64,000 nt of DNA from Telluria aromaticivorans (GCF_013003915.1 NZ_JABAIV010000002.1:372001-436000); one strand, 5' to 3'; shown: positions 32,008 through 42,389, counted from the first letter of the stretch. The notes: generated from the sequence alone by a model not told the origin. Translations and numbers: made by a program.

Positions 32008-32187
32008 TGTAGCCCCGCCTGTGCCGTTATTGCCGGCATCCCGAACCAAAAGGCTCAAGGTGGTCGCAGTCAGCTCAATTTCGGGTTCGTCAAACTAGTG
32101 ACGATCGCGCCCACCAAGCATTGTTCCACAACCTATGCGAAAGAATGGTTCAAGGAATATATGGCAAATCTCGAACACCGCAGGGTA
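32008..32187 (-). ncRNA. ssrS: 6S RNA
   Basis: Regulatory RNA that mimics an open promoter and binds sigma-70 RNA polymerase in stationary phase. On the minus strand the region after zapA carries conserved 6S blocks in order: GCGGTGTTCG near the 5' end, CCTTGAACC, GCTTGGTGGGCGCGATCGT, GACTGCGACCACCTTGA, and a 3' arm GATGCCGGC...GGCACAGGCGGGG able to close the long stem with the 5' end. Length about 180 is standard. zapA-ssrS adjacency is conserved in proteobacteria. It has its own sigma-70 promoter (32194-32221) and an intrinsic terminator. Ends are estimated to a few bases. Confidence 0.85.
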
Positions 32188-32193
32188 GCCGCC

Positions 32194-32221
32194 AGTTTAC
32201 TACGCTGGACGCCCATGTCAA
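32194..32221 (-). promoter_or_regulatory. Sigma-70 promoter of 6S RNA
   Basis: TTGACA (32216-32221), 16-base spacer, TAAACT (32194-32199) on the minus strand, giving a start near 32187. It lies just after the zapA stop codon. Confidence 0.75.
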
Positions 32222-32235
32222 ACGAATTCAGGCAC

Positions 32236-32547
32236 TCACGACAGATTTTCCTGCGGCGACAACGCGCCGTCGAGGACCGTGTGCATCGCTTCGAGTTTTT
32301 GCTTGACTTCGAGGATGGACATGTCCGACAGCGGCCCTTGCGGCGACTTCACCGACAGGAATTCGGCGGCGACGCTGAGCGCAGCCATCACTGCGATGCG
32401 GTCGGTGCCCTTGACCTTGCCCGAGTCGCGCAGCGCGCACATCTTGCCGTCCAGGTAATGGACGGCTTCGCGCAGCGTGCGTTCTTCGCCGTCGCGGCAA
32501 GCCAGGCGGTAGGACTGGCCCATGATGCTGCAATCGAGATGGATCAT
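32236..32547 (-). CDS. zapA: Cell division protein ZapA
   Basis: 103 residues; N-terminal MIHLDCSIMGQSYRLACRDG with the ZapA fold (I-MG--Y-L-C), then VMAALSVAAEFL and a C-terminal coiled coil. ZapA bundles FtsZ filaments at the septum. Its ATG overlaps the stop of the preceding coiled-coil gene by 4 bases (32544-32547), indicating coupled translation. The 6S RNA gene follows downstream. Confidence 0.92.
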   Translation of the reverse strand: MIHLDCSIMGQSYRLACRDGEERTLREAVHYLDGKMCALRDSGKVKGTDRIAVMAALSVAAEFLSVKSPQGPLSDMSILEVKQKLEAMHTVLDGALSPQENLS

Positions 32548-32831
32548 TGGGTGGCCTCGCTGTCGTGTGGAGTAGTGGACTCGGCGCCATCATCGGCAGC
32601 GGCAAGGTCCTCGGCATCGTCGGGCGTGGCCTGGGCCTCGGGCGCAGGGAACTGCTCGAGCAGCGCCTCGACCCGGCTCTGGGCCAGCAGCATGCGCTCC
32701 TTGAAGGCGAGGTTTTCGGCGCTCAGCAGGCTGTTGGCCTGGCGCAGCAGGTAGTTCTCGGCACGCAATGACTGGGTCAATTGCGCGAGCCGGTCAATTT
32801 TGTCTGAGAGGTCTTGGAATTCGGAAATCAT
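32544..32831 (-). CDS. ZapB-like coiled-coil protein (TIGR02449 type)
   Basis: 95 residues. The first 65 are a single coiled coil (LSDKIDRLAQLTQSLRAENY, RQANSLLSAENLAFKERM) as in the small ZapB/TIGR02449 proteins found before zapA. The rest is an acidic tail (PDDAEDLAAADDGAE), probably disordered. Likely a partner of ZapA in Z-ring assembly, supported by the overlap with zapA. Confidence 0.82.
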   Translation of the reverse strand: MISEFQDLSDKIDRLAQLTQSLRAENYLLRQANSLLSAENLAFKERMLLAQSRVEALLEQFPAPEAQATPDDAEDLAAADDGAESTTPHDSEATQ

Positions 32832-33038
32832 TCAACACTATAGGTCTGAGAGGGTTTTTCAGTCAACCGTATTGCACGCACCCTGATGGGGCGCGAAGGG
32901 CGATCGCAAGGCGTGCGGCAGCGGCGCACCATCCAGTGTAACCTGCCCGCCTGTTGTCTGCGACACCACATCCGCCAAGGGTTGAGCCCCCTCATATTGC
33001 GATTTCGCAAAAAAGTCGGTTAGCACCTTCACATTGAG

Positions 33039-33069
33039 CCTTGAAATAGGGGGTTATCGTCCCTATAAT
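33039..33069 (+). promoter_or_regulatory. groES promoter, overlapping sigma-70 and sigma-32 type
   Basis: TTGAAA (33040-33045), 18-base spacer, TATAAT (33064-33069). The same stretch reads CTTGAAA at 33039-33045 and CCCTATAAT at 33061-33069, close to the heat-shock sigma-32 consensus. It sits just upstream of the CIRCE operator. The remaining 200 bases back to zapB hold nothing else I can identify. Confidence 0.7.
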
Positions 33070-33078
33070 TAGCTCTCG

Positions 33079-33105
33079 TTAGCACTCGTTAGTAGAGAGT
33101 GCTAA
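33079..33105. promoter_or_regulatory. CIRCE operator (HrcA binding site)
   Basis: TTAGCACTC, nine bases, GAGTGCTAA: an exact match to the CIRCE consensus. Ten bases after the -10 box, so HrcA bound here would block groESL transcription; heat inactivates HrcA and derepresses. Confidence 0.95.
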
Positions 33106-33190
33106 CAACTGCAGTGACCAATTCCAGCCGACGCACCGTGTGCGGCGGCGCCAACAGCTAGTCAAACCACTGAAAAACAAGGAGTTTTGC

Positions 33191-35169
<1,979 letters not shown>

Positions 35170-35224
35170 TTGCCACGCCCGGTATGGGTGGCGCCGGTTG
35201 ATCCGGCGCTACCCTGTTCTGTCG

Positions 35225-35260
35225 AAAAGCCTGCAAGGTTTGCGCCTTGCAGGCTTTTTT
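35225..35260 (+). terminator. Rho-independent terminator of groESL
   Basis: AAAAGCCTGCAAGG pairs perfectly with CCTTGCAGGCTTTT around TTTGCG, followed by further T. 55 bases after the groEL stop. Confidence 0.9.
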
Positions 35261-35311
35261 CATTGTTGATCGAGGAAGGCAGGAGCGGCGGCGGTAGCGT
35301 CGTCGCGCACA

Positions 35312-35421
35312 GTAGGGTGGGCAGGTTTTCCTGCCCACGCGGTGATAGTTACAGGTTAAACAGCCGCGCAGGCAGCATCACCGCGGTTTGAACGCGCGGG
35401 CGGGAGACCCGCCCACCCTAC
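35312..35421. repeat. Dispersed palindromic repeat, copy 7
   Basis: GTAGGGTGGGCAGG...CCTGCCCACGCGGTGATAG and TTGAACGCGCGGGCGGGAGA...CCCGCCCACCCTAC. The right arm reads into the 3' end of a DoxX-like frame. The left arm carries the GGTGATAG variant and the right arm the TTGAACGCG variant, a hybrid of the two subtypes. Confidence 0.9.
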
Positions 35422-35659
35422 GATCCAACGGCGACGCGGCCGTCCGCCTGTACGAACCGAGCAGGACCAGCACGCTTGTTACCAACTCCGCCAGCCCAAC
35501 GGGCAACCCCTGTATCGGCATGCCCTGCGCTTCCAATGCCGCCCCGAATGCCGGCACACCCAGAGCCACCAGCCCCAGGAAGGCATGCGACATCAACAGC
35601 GCCCCAATCATCAGGCGCAGCAGCAGGACAGAGGTAATAAACTTGAGTTGGGTGTTCAT
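35378..35659 (-). pseudogene. DoxX-like membrane protein, 3' end replaced by repeat
   Basis: The 93-residue frame starts MNTQLKFITSVLLLRLMIGA and shows the first DoxX segments (LLMSHAFLGLVALGV, GMPIQGLPVGLAELV, then TSVLVLLGSYRRT). DoxX proteins have about 130-150 residues and four membrane spans; here homology ends near 35445 and the last 14 residues (RRVGGSPARAFKPR) plus the stop codon come from the dispersed repeat. So the gene is probably a remnant, though a shortened functional protein is possible. It is divergent from a LysR gene, a common arrangement for DoxX genes under LysR control. Confidence 0.55.
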
Positions 35660-35732
35660 GGCATGCCCTTTCAGGGATTGGTTGAGAAGTCCCCACTCTA
35701 CCTAGGCAAAAATGCAAGTAAAATAGGCGCCC

Positions 35733-36629
35733 ATGCAAGCACCCTATGCAAAAATGCAATCAGCCCTCGACCTGCAGGACCTGGAGACCATCCTGGCCCT
35801 GCACCGCGGCCGCACGCTTGCCGGGGCGGCCGAGCGCCTGAAGGTCGATACGTCGACCGTCTTCCGCGCGATCAAGCGCGTCGAGAAGGAGGTCGGCGAA
35901 TTGCTGTTCGAGCGCGGCCGCCAGGGCTATACCGCCACCGAACTCGGGCGCGAACTGGCCGGCCACGCCGAACGCATCGAAACCCAGCTCGAGGAGGCGC
36001 GCGAAGCTGCCTTCAACCAGGCGGCGCAACCTTCGGGCACCTTGCGCATCACGCTCACCGACACCCTGCTGCACAGCGTGCTGCTGCCGGTGCTGGCGCG
36101 TTTCACTGCCGCCTACCCGCAGATCGCCCTGGAGCTGGTCACCACCAATGTGCTGGCCAACCTGAGCCAGCGCGAAGCCGACATCGCCATCCGCGTTACA
36201 AGCAGCCCGCCCGAGCACCTGGTCGGCATCCGGCTCGGCACCATGCGTTCGGCCATCTATGCCGGCAAGGATTACCTGGCCACGCAGCCCGCGGGCCGGC
36301 ACTATGGCGAGATGGACTGGGTCGCGCTCGACGACAGCCTGCCGGATCATCCGTCGCAGCGCTGGCGCCGCGCGGCCTTCCCGAAGCTGGCGCCGCGCCA
36401 TAAGGCGGGCAACCTGCTGGCGGTGGCCGGGGCCGTCGTGAACAACCTGGGCGTCGCCATCGCCCCGCTTGCGGTGCTGCGCGAGCACCCGCAAGTCGTG
36501 ATGCTCGATGGCCCGCTGCCGGAACTGGACATCGGCCTGTGGCTGCTGGCCCACCCCGATACCCGCTACCTGGGACGGATGAAAGCCATGTTCGACTTCC
36601 TGCGTGCGAACATCGACCTGCCGGCGTAA
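35733..36629 (+). CDS. LysR-family transcriptional regulator
   Basis: 298 residues from ATG 35733; ATG 35754 (MQSALDLQDLETIL) is an equally plausible start, as neither has a Shine-Dalgarno and a TAAAAT at 35719-35724 is close upstream. N-terminal helix-turn-helix (ETILALHRGRTLAGAAERLK then DTSTVFRAIKRVEK), followed by an effector domain with GTLRITLTDTLL. The intergenic gap to the DoxX remnant has two copies of GCAAAAATGCAA (35706 and 35743 region), possible binding sites. Confidence 0.88.
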   Translation: MQAPYAKMQSALDLQDLETILALHRGRTLAGAAERLKVDTSTVFRAIKRVEKEVGELLFERGRQGYTATELGRELAGHAERIETQLEEAREAAFNQAAQPSGTLRITLTDTLLHSVLLPVLARFTAAYPQIALELVTTNVLANLSQREADIAIRVTSSPPEHLVGIRLGTMRSAIYAGKDYLATQPAGRHYGEMDWVALDDSLPDHPSQRWRRAAFPKLAPRHKAGNLLAVAGAVVNNLGVAIAPLAVLREHPQVVMLDGPLPELDIGLWLLAHPDTRYLGRMKAMFDFLRANIDLPA

Positions 36630-36659
36630 GCCGGCGCCTTCCTACCTGAGCCCCTCGTG

Positions 36660-37220
36660 ATGACCCCCACCTTCTTCGCCGACGCATCCGCCTTCCGCAG
36701 CTGGCTCGCAGCCAACGCTCCAGGTGCCACCGAACTGCTGGTCGGTTTCTACAAGGTCGGCTCCGCCCAGCCCTGCATGTCGTGGTCCGAATCGGTCGAC
36801 GAAGCCCTGTGCTTCGGCTGGATCGACGGCCGCCGCAAGCGCATCGACGACGAGAGCTACGTGATCCGCTTCACGCCGCGCAAGCCGACCTCGACCTGGA
36901 GTGTGGTGAACATCGCCAAGATGGACAGGCTGCGTGCCGAGGGCAAGATGCTGCCGGCCGGCGAGGCGGCCTTCGCACATCGCCTTGAAGCAAAATCCGG
37001 CATCTATTCGCACGAACGCACCGATACACCGTCGCTGTCCGACGCGGAACTGGCCCTGTTCGCCGATGATCCTGCTGCCTGGGACTATTTCAGTGCCGCG
37101 CCGCCCGGCTACCGCAAGACCGTCCTGCACTGGATCACCGGCGCGAAACAGGACAAGACCCGCGCGAGCCGGCTGGCAAAACTCATGACCGCCTGCGCGG
37201 CCCACACGCGCCTCGCATAA
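36660..37220 (+). CDS. YdeI/OmpD-associated family protein
   Basis: 186 residues. ATG at 36660 (a GTG directly before it is in frame). Family words WLAANAPGATELLVGFYK, SWSESVDEALCFGWIDGRRK and RFTPRKPTSTWSVVNIAKM, then the C-terminal YdeI helix pair (GYRKTVLHWITGAKQDKTRA). Known as bacteriocin-protection or YdeI-like proteins; molecular role unclear, cytoplasmic. 30 bases after the LysR stop, so it may share its transcript. Confidence 0.85.
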   Translation: MTPTFFADASAFRSWLAANAPGATELLVGFYKVGSAQPCMSWSESVDEALCFGWIDGRRKRIDDESYVIRFTPRKPTSTWSVVNIAKMDRLRAEGKMLPAGEAAFAHRLEAKSGIYSHERTDTPSLSDAELALFADDPAAWDYFSAAPPGYRKTVLHWITGAKQDKTRASRLAKLMTACAAHTRLA

Positions 37221-37324
37221 GCCAGCATCAGGGCTGGCGCTTTGCTCAAGGCAGCCCTCGGGAAGTGATATTGCCGGGAGAACATGCAAAGTGTAGACTG
37301 CCCTGTCACCCAACGAGGCTTTCC

Positions 37325-37789
37325 ATGTTCCCACGCGCTGCATCCCGTCCTTCCCTGTCCCTGCTGGCCGCCGCATTCGCCCTGGCCCTGGCGCTCGGGG
37401 GCTGCAAGCGCGCCGAACGCGAGGCGCCCAAGCCCGCCCCGGCCCCGGTCAAGGAAGCGCCGGCGCGCAGCAAGGAACAGGCCATGGCCGCCCTGCTCGC
37501 GGTGCCGGAACTGAAGGCGTGGTCGGAACAGATCGAGAAGCGCTCGAAGGGCAAGGCCCATGGCGCGGTCATCGAAGACAACCCGGCCCCGCGCGAGATC
37601 AACGGCAGGAAGTACTACCAGCTGACCTTCGTCGAGAACCGCGCCAACGAAGTACGCCGCCGCGAAAGCTTCCTGGTGGCCCAGCAGGGCGACGACATCC
37701 TGGTGGACGACACCGAGACCGATACCCTGCTCACGCTGCAGGAATGGCGCCGCGACATCAAGCGCGTGGACCTCAAGAGCGCCGACTGA
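37325..37789 (+). CDS. Putative lipoprotein, unknown function
   Basis: 154 residues from MFPRAASRPSLSLL. Signal with lipobox LGGC, lipidated Cys27, then an Ala/Pro/Lys linker and a small C-terminal domain with beta-like segments (REINGRKYYQLTFVENR, RRRESFLVAQQGDDILVDD). No family recognised. A Lys at +2 after Cys gives no inner-membrane retention signal, so outer-membrane location is expected. Ends 20 bases before the response regulator and may be part of that operon. Confidence 0.75.
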   Translation: MFPRAASRPSLSLLAAAFALALALGGCKRAEREAPKPAPAPVKEAPARSKEQAMAALLAVPELKAWSEQIEKRSKGKAHGAVIEDNPAPREINGRKYYQLTFVENRANEVRRRESFLVAQQGDDILVDDTETDTLLTLQEWRRDIKRVDLKSAD

Positions 37790-37809
37790 ACCGCCGCGCA
37801 GGGCAGGCC

Positions 37810-38511
37810 ATGACGCGGACCCCGCTGTCCATCCTGCTGGTGGAAGACCATCCGACGATTGCCCGCCAGGTGGTGGCCTTCCTGGAAGGCCTGGGCTGGC
37901 AGCTCGACCATGCCGGCACCGGCGCCCTGGCCATCGACCTCGCCACGCGCGAAGCCTATGACCTCGTCCTGCTCGACCTGAACCTGCCGGACATGGACGG
38001 CCTCGCGGTCTGCCGCGCGATCAAGGCGCGGGCCCCGCGCAACGTGCCGGTGCTGATGCTGACGGCGCGCGATGCCTTCGAGGACAAGGCGCGCGGTTTC
38101 GGCGACGGGGCCGACGACTATCTCACCAAACCCTTCGACCTGCGCGAGCTGGCCTTGCGCTGCGAGGCGCTGGCGCGGCGCGGCCGGCTGCATGTCGAGC
38201 AGGAGCTGCGCGTCGGCCCCCTGCTCCTGCGGCCGCGCGAGCTGCGCGCCCTGTACGGCGGCGAGCCGCTGGCGCTGACCCAGGTCGGCTTCCAGGTCCT
38301 GCTCATGCTGTGCATGGAGTATCCACTTGCGGTGTCGCGCTCGGCGCTGGTGCAGCAGGTCTGGGGCGCCAATCCGCCCGACAGCGATGCCCTCAAATCG
38401 CATATCTATGCGCTGCGCAAGCAACTGGAACGCGCCAGCGGCCAGAAGATGGTGGCGACGATCCCCCACCTCGGTTACCGGCTCGACCTCGGAGCCGCGG
38501 CCGATGTTTAG
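37810..38511 (+). CDS. OmpR-type response regulator
   Basis: 233 residues: receiver domain 1-120 with acidic pocket E12/D13, phospho-acceptor D56 in LLDLNLPDMDG and KPF near 105, then a winged-helix DNA-binding domain (about 130-230, ending TIPHLGYRLD). Partner of the kinase at 38504, whose start overlaps its last codons by 8 bases. The receiver's VEDHPTIARQ wording is normal. Target genes unknown, possibly the neighbouring lipoprotein and esterase. Confidence 0.92.
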   Translation: MTRTPLSILLVEDHPTIARQVVAFLEGLGWQLDHAGTGALAIDLATREAYDLVLLDLNLPDMDGLAVCRAIKARAPRNVPVLMLTARDAFEDKARGFGDGADDYLTKPFDLRELALRCEALARRGRLHVEQELRVGPLLLRPRELRALYGGEPLALTQVGFQVLLMLCMEYPLAVSRSALVQQVWGANPPDSDALKSHIYALRKQLERASGQKMVATIPHLGYRLDLGAAADV

Positions 38512-39736
38512 GTCGATCCGGCATGGCCTGTTTGCCGCGCTGGCCGGCTTCACGATCCTGATCTGCGTCTGCTATACCGGGCTTGCGGTGGTCATTTCCT
38601 ATGTCACCGAAGACATGCTGGTCGACCGCCTGATGGAACGCGAGGCAGCGGCGATCGCGGCGCACGTCCGCGCCCACGGCGAACTGCCACCGGCACGCAG
38701 CGATTTGATCCGGGTCCACGACAGGGTCGATGCGCTGCCCGAGCCCGTGCGCCGCCGGGTGGCCCTGGGTGCCGCACGCGCAGAAGTCTTCACCGGAACC
38801 GGCCAGCACTATCACCTGCGCACGCTCGACCTGGACGCCGCCGGCATGCCGCGGCGCCTGTACCTGCTGGCCGACGCCGGCCCGATCCTGGTGGTCTCGA
38901 AGCTGGTCCAGGACGTGGGCGGCGTGCTGGTCTTCGTTGCCCTTGGCCTGATCGGGCTCGCGCTGCTGCTGGCCTGGTTCCTGTCCCGGCGCCTGGTCGA
39001 GCCGCTCCAGCTGCTGGCGGACGAGGTCAGGAAAGTGCAGCCGGGCGGGCCGGTCGCGTTCAGCGCCAGCCGCCGCCCGGACGAAATCGGCTACCTCGCC
39101 GGGCGCCTTGGCAGCACCATCGCCGAACTGCACACGGCACTGCAGCGCGAACACGCATTCACCCGCGACGTCAGCCACGAACTGCGCACACCGCTGACCG
39201 TCATGAACAATACGCTCGTCCTGGCGCAATCGCGCACTTTGGGCAAGGATGACTTCGCGCAGCTGCAGGAGGGCCTCGATGAGGTCCGCGATGTCATCGA
39301 GGTCCTGTTCGCACTGGCGCGCGCCGAACACGTCGCGATGGATGTGCTGGACCTGCGCGCCTGTATCGAGCGGAGCCTGCTGCGGCTCATGGACAACGGC
39401 TGGGACAACGGCTGGGACAGCGAAGGCTTGCAGCTCGACCTGCCCGAGCGCCTGGAGGTGACCGGCAACCGGCACCTGGCCACGCTGCTGGTCGATAACT
39501 GCCTCGGCAACGCGCTGTTCCACGGCGGCCCCCGTACCCGGCTGACGCTCGGCTGGGCCGATGGCGTCCTGACTATCTCCAATACCGTCGACGCCAGGCA
39601 GCCAGGCCGCGTGCAGGGCTTCATGCATGGCCAGAACCTGCTCGAGCGTATTGCACAGGCGATGCGCTGGGAACTGCGCTTCCACGCCGATGGGACAAGC
39701 TACCGGGTCGAACTGGTGCCGACGCGCACAGGCTGA
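38504..39736 (+). CDS. Sensor histidine kinase with degenerate ATP-lid motifs
   Basis: 410 residues. Two membrane spans (about 12-33 and 138-160) bracket a 100-residue periplasmic sensor; HAMP-like linker; HisKA with phospho-His H225 in DVSHELRTPL; N-box DNCLGNALFHGG (332-343). The usual DxGxG and GxGLGL boxes are missing: the matching parts read TISNTVDARQ and GFMHGQNLLERIAQAMRWEL. A 12-base tandem duplication gives DNGWDNGWD at 297-305. ATP binding may be altered, or it may be mainly a phosphatase. Overlaps the regulator by 8 bases. Confidence 0.88.
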   Translation: MFRSIRHGLFAALAGFTILICVCYTGLAVVISYVTEDMLVDRLMEREAAAIAAHVRAHGELPPARSDLIRVHDRVDALPEPVRRRVALGAARAEVFTGTGQHYHLRTLDLDAAGMPRRLYLLADAGPILVVSKLVQDVGGVLVFVALGLIGLALLLAWFLSRRLVEPLQLLADEVRKVQPGGPVAFSASRRPDEIGYLAGRLGSTIAELHTALQREHAFTRDVSHELRTPLTVMNNTLVLAQSRTLGKDDFAQLQEGLDEVRDVIEVLFALARAEHVAMDVLDLRACIERSLLRLMDNGWDNGWDSEGLQLDLPERLEVTGNRHLATLLVDNCLGNALFHGGPRTRLTLGWADGVLTISNTVDARQPGRVQGFMHGQNLLERIAQAMRWELRFHADGTSYRVELVPTRTG

Positions 39737-39813
39737 AAAAGCCGCAGGATTTCACCGCGATTTCACCAGCAGCTTCCTATGCTGTGTGCTTTTCCACTTC
39801 CCGAGCACGCATC

Positions 39814-40689
39814 ATGAAACTCCCGATCATCCTTGCCGTCCTGGCCTGCGCCTCGTTCCCGGCGCTGGCGCAAATGAAGTCCGTCGTCCACAAGGAAGAA
39901 AAGCGCCGCTATATCGTCTACACGCCGCCGTCCTATGCCAGCCAGCCGCAGAAGGCCTTCCCGGTGGTCTTCAACTTCCACGGCAGCGGCATGAGCATGG
40001 CCGAACAGATGCTCTACACGCAAATGAACCGCGCCGCCGACCGCCACGGCTTCATCGTGGTCTACCCCCTGGGCATCAAGCAGGACTGGAACGTGGGCTT
40101 CGACATGTCCTATCTCGACGGCCCGGACGACATCGGCTTTACCGAAGCGCTGCTCGGGAAGCTCAAGGGGGATTACCGCATCGACAGCGGGCGCGTGTAC
40201 GCCACCGGCCTGTCGCGCGGCGGCTTCTTCGCCCTGCGCATCGCGGCCGAGCTGCCGCAGCTGTTCGCGGCGGTGGCCTCGGTGGGCGGACCGATGCCGC
40301 TGCCCGTGGTCCAACACCATAAAGCCCCTGGCAAGGTCGGCGTGCTGCTGGTGCACGGCACCGCGGACAAGGTCGTCGCCTATGGCGGCAAGCCGGGCGG
40401 CTACCTGTCGGCGGAAGACACCTACGGCTACTGGCTGAAGCAGAACGGCCTGGAAGCTGCCGGCGCCACCCGCCGCACCATCGATGGCGACCCGGGAGAC
40501 GGCACCGAGGTGACCTGGATTGAACAGGGAAATGGCGCGCAGGGCGTGGCGCTCGCCACCGTCCGGGAAGGCGGCCACACCTGGCCGGGTGCCGATCCCT
40601 TCAACCTTGGCCTGCCGATCGGGAAGACGACCCGCGATATCGATGGCAACGAGATGATCTGGCAGTTTTTGGCCAGGCACCGCCGCTAG
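39814..40689 (+). CDS. Secreted alpha/beta-hydrolase, PHB depolymerase/LpqC-type esterase
   Basis: 291 residues, signal peptide 1-19 (ACASFPALAQ). Family words: RRYIVYTPPSY, PVVFNFHGSG (oxyanion region), nucleophile Ser in GLSRGGFFA, and the C-terminal His in EGGHTWPG. This is the CE1-like group that includes poly(3-hydroxybutyrate) depolymerases and feruloyl esterases; the precise substrate cannot be read. ATG at 39814 chosen for the signal peptide. 77 bases after the kinase, possibly regulated by the two-component pair. Confidence 0.85.
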   Translation: MKLPIILAVLACASFPALAQMKSVVHKEEKRRYIVYTPPSYASQPQKAFPVVFNFHGSGMSMAEQMLYTQMNRAADRHGFIVVYPLGIKQDWNVGFDMSYLDGPDDIGFTEALLGKLKGDYRIDSGRVYATGLSRGGFFALRIAAELPQLFAAVASVGGPMPLPVVQHHKAPGKVGVLLVHGTADKVVAYGGKPGGYLSAEDTYGYWLKQNGLEAAGATRRTIDGDPGDGTEVTWIEQGNGAQGVALATVREGGHTWPGADPFNLGLPIGKTTRDIDGNEMIWQFLARHRR

Positions 40690-40762
40690 CGCGGGCGCGG
40701 TTTCGGCGCGCACGACAGCAGCACGATTGAGCCGGCGCAAACTGTGCGCAGCCGTGCTATCT

Positions 40763-40850
40763 ATCTTGAAAGGGCCGCTGGCCTTAGCCGGTTCACCTTC
40801 CGTTCCGGTGTCCGGCCGCTCCCCTTCTCCCTGGGCCAGCGGCCCCCTCG
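40763..40850. repeat. Second repeat family, copy A
   Basis: Begins ATCTTGAAAG, has perfect 12-bp inverted ends GGGCCGCTGGCC (40772-40783) and GGCCAGCGGCCC (40834-40845), and a centre with CCGTTCCGGTGTCCGGC. About 88 bp, over 80% identical to copy B at 43112-43198. It lies at the 5' end of a truncated DUF2254 gene. Confidence 0.85.
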
Positions 40851-40899
40851 TGGATCTCTCCAGCCAGAGCGACATCGGCAGCCTGAAAGCGGACATCCT

Positions 40900-41886
40900 C
40901 TGTCGGTCTTCGTTGGCGCCTTTATCTTCGCCATTGCCGCGCTGAGCGCAACGACGAACGACCATGTCGGCAAGACCGGCCGCTTCACCCTGTTCGTGCT
41001 GACCTTGCTGACAGTGGTCGCCGTCGTCACGGTGTTCGTACGCTGGGTCGACAGCATCGCCCGCCTCGGGCGCTTGAGCGGCGTCATAGCCAAGGTAGAG
41101 GCGGCAACCGCCAAGGCCATGCAGCGGCGTCAACAGCGGCCCTTCCTGGGCGGGCTGGCCGCCTCCAGCCCGCCCGCCGGCCTGTCCTTCCACAGCGAGG
41201 AGAGCGGCTACCTGCAATGGGTCGACATGGCGGCACTCCAGGGCATCGCTACCCGATACAAGCTGCGCATCACGCTGGCCGGGGTGCCCGGTTCGATGGT
41301 CATGCCGACTCGCCCGCTCGGCTATATACTGCCCGACTCGAGCGACAGCGGGCCGCTCGACCCCGGCCTCTTGCGCAAAGCGTTCGTGGTCGGGCCGGTT
41401 CGCCGGTTCGACGACGACCCGCGTTTCGGCCTGGTCGTACTCGCCGAGATTGCCTGCCGCGCCCTGTCTCCGGGAATCAATGACCCAGGCACCGCCATCG
41501 GCATACTCGGTTCGCTGCACCGCCTGTTCGCCACCCTGGCCAAGCCCGGCGAGCAGCTTGCGCCGGAATACGGCCGGATCGAACTGCCCCCGTTATGCCT
41601 CCGGGACATGTTTGACGATTTCTTTCCTGCCATCGCGCGCGACGGGGCCGGCCTGATCGAAGTAGCAATGCGTCTGCAGCGAGTACTGGGCGAGCTCGGG
41701 CACTCCGGTGATGCCCATATGCGCCTCGTCGCCAGGGAGGATGCCGCGCTGGCGCTGCGACGGGCCGGACAACTGGACGGATTTGCGCCAGACCTTGCAT
41801 TACTGCGCCTTCAGCATGCAAACTATTGGGAGCAGGCAGCAGCAACACGCGGGGGAGGTTTTCCTCCATCGGTTGGCAAGACATGA
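40900..41886 (+). pseudogene. DUF2254 membrane protein, 5' end missing
   Basis: Downstream of the repeat the frame shows DUF2254 from its second half on: LSVFVGAFIFAIAALSA, a further span (LFVLTLLTVVAVVTVFV), then the soluble part with AEIACRALSPGINDPGTAIG, the family's hallmark. The N-terminal roughly 100 residues with the first spans are absent; upstream in frame there is only translated repeat sequence back to a GTG at 40744. The normal protein is about 430 residues. The 3' end appears complete. Most likely a 5'-truncated remnant; expression from the repeat-derived start is possible but unproven. Confidence 0.6.
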
Positions 41887-41929
41887 ATGCCGCACTGTCG
41901 ATCAATCAGCTTTTACCTGGAGCACCGAT

Positions 41930-42340
41930 ATGCATCAACAAATCTCAGGCGGATGCGCATGCGGAGCGATCCGCTACACCTCGGCGCGCGAACCGCTCGC
42001 CATGATCAACTGCCATTGCAGCGACTGCCAGCTCTCGAGCGGGGCGCCGTTCGCGTCGGGCATTGTCGTCATGACTGACGACCTCGAGGTCAGCGGTACG
42101 CCGAAGAACCATGCCGTCGGCGCAAGCAGCGGCGGGCTCGTCACGCGCGGTTTCTGCGGCGACTGCGGCACGCCGCTGTTCACCCGGAGCGCCGTCAACG
42201 CACAGTTCACCTCGATCCGCTTCCCGACGCTCGACGACGCCTCGGGGTTCAAGCCCATGCTCGACATTTATACGGCAAGCGCGCAGCAATGGGTGTGCCT
42301 CGACCCGGCCATTCCACACTTTCCGCAGTCGCCGGCCTGA
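41930..42340 (+). CDS. GFA (Gfa-like, zinc-binding) family protein
   Basis: 136 residues from MHQQISGGCACGAIRY; CTGGAG lies 7 bases before the ATG. The zinc cysteines are in GGCACG, NCHCSDCQ and FCGDCGTP, as in glutathione-dependent formaldehyde-activating (GFA) domain proteins. Most small members have unknown function, so formaldehyde activity is not implied. Cytoplasmic. No operon partner seen. Confidence 0.9.
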   Translation: MHQQISGGCACGAIRYTSAREPLAMINCHCSDCQLSSGAPFASGIVVMTDDLEVSGTPKNHAVGASSGGLVTRGFCGDCGTPLFTRSAVNAQFTSIRFPTLDDASGFKPMLDIYTASAQQWVCLDPAIPHFPQSPA

Positions 42341-42389
42341 CCCTTTCTTGCTGCAGCCCCTGGCCCGTGACGACGGGCGGCGTCTTGCA

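Noticed and set aside
40744-40899. First 52 codons of the DUF2254 frame as real coding sequence
   Set aside because: They are the translation of repeat family two and share nothing with DUF2254; treated as non-coding.
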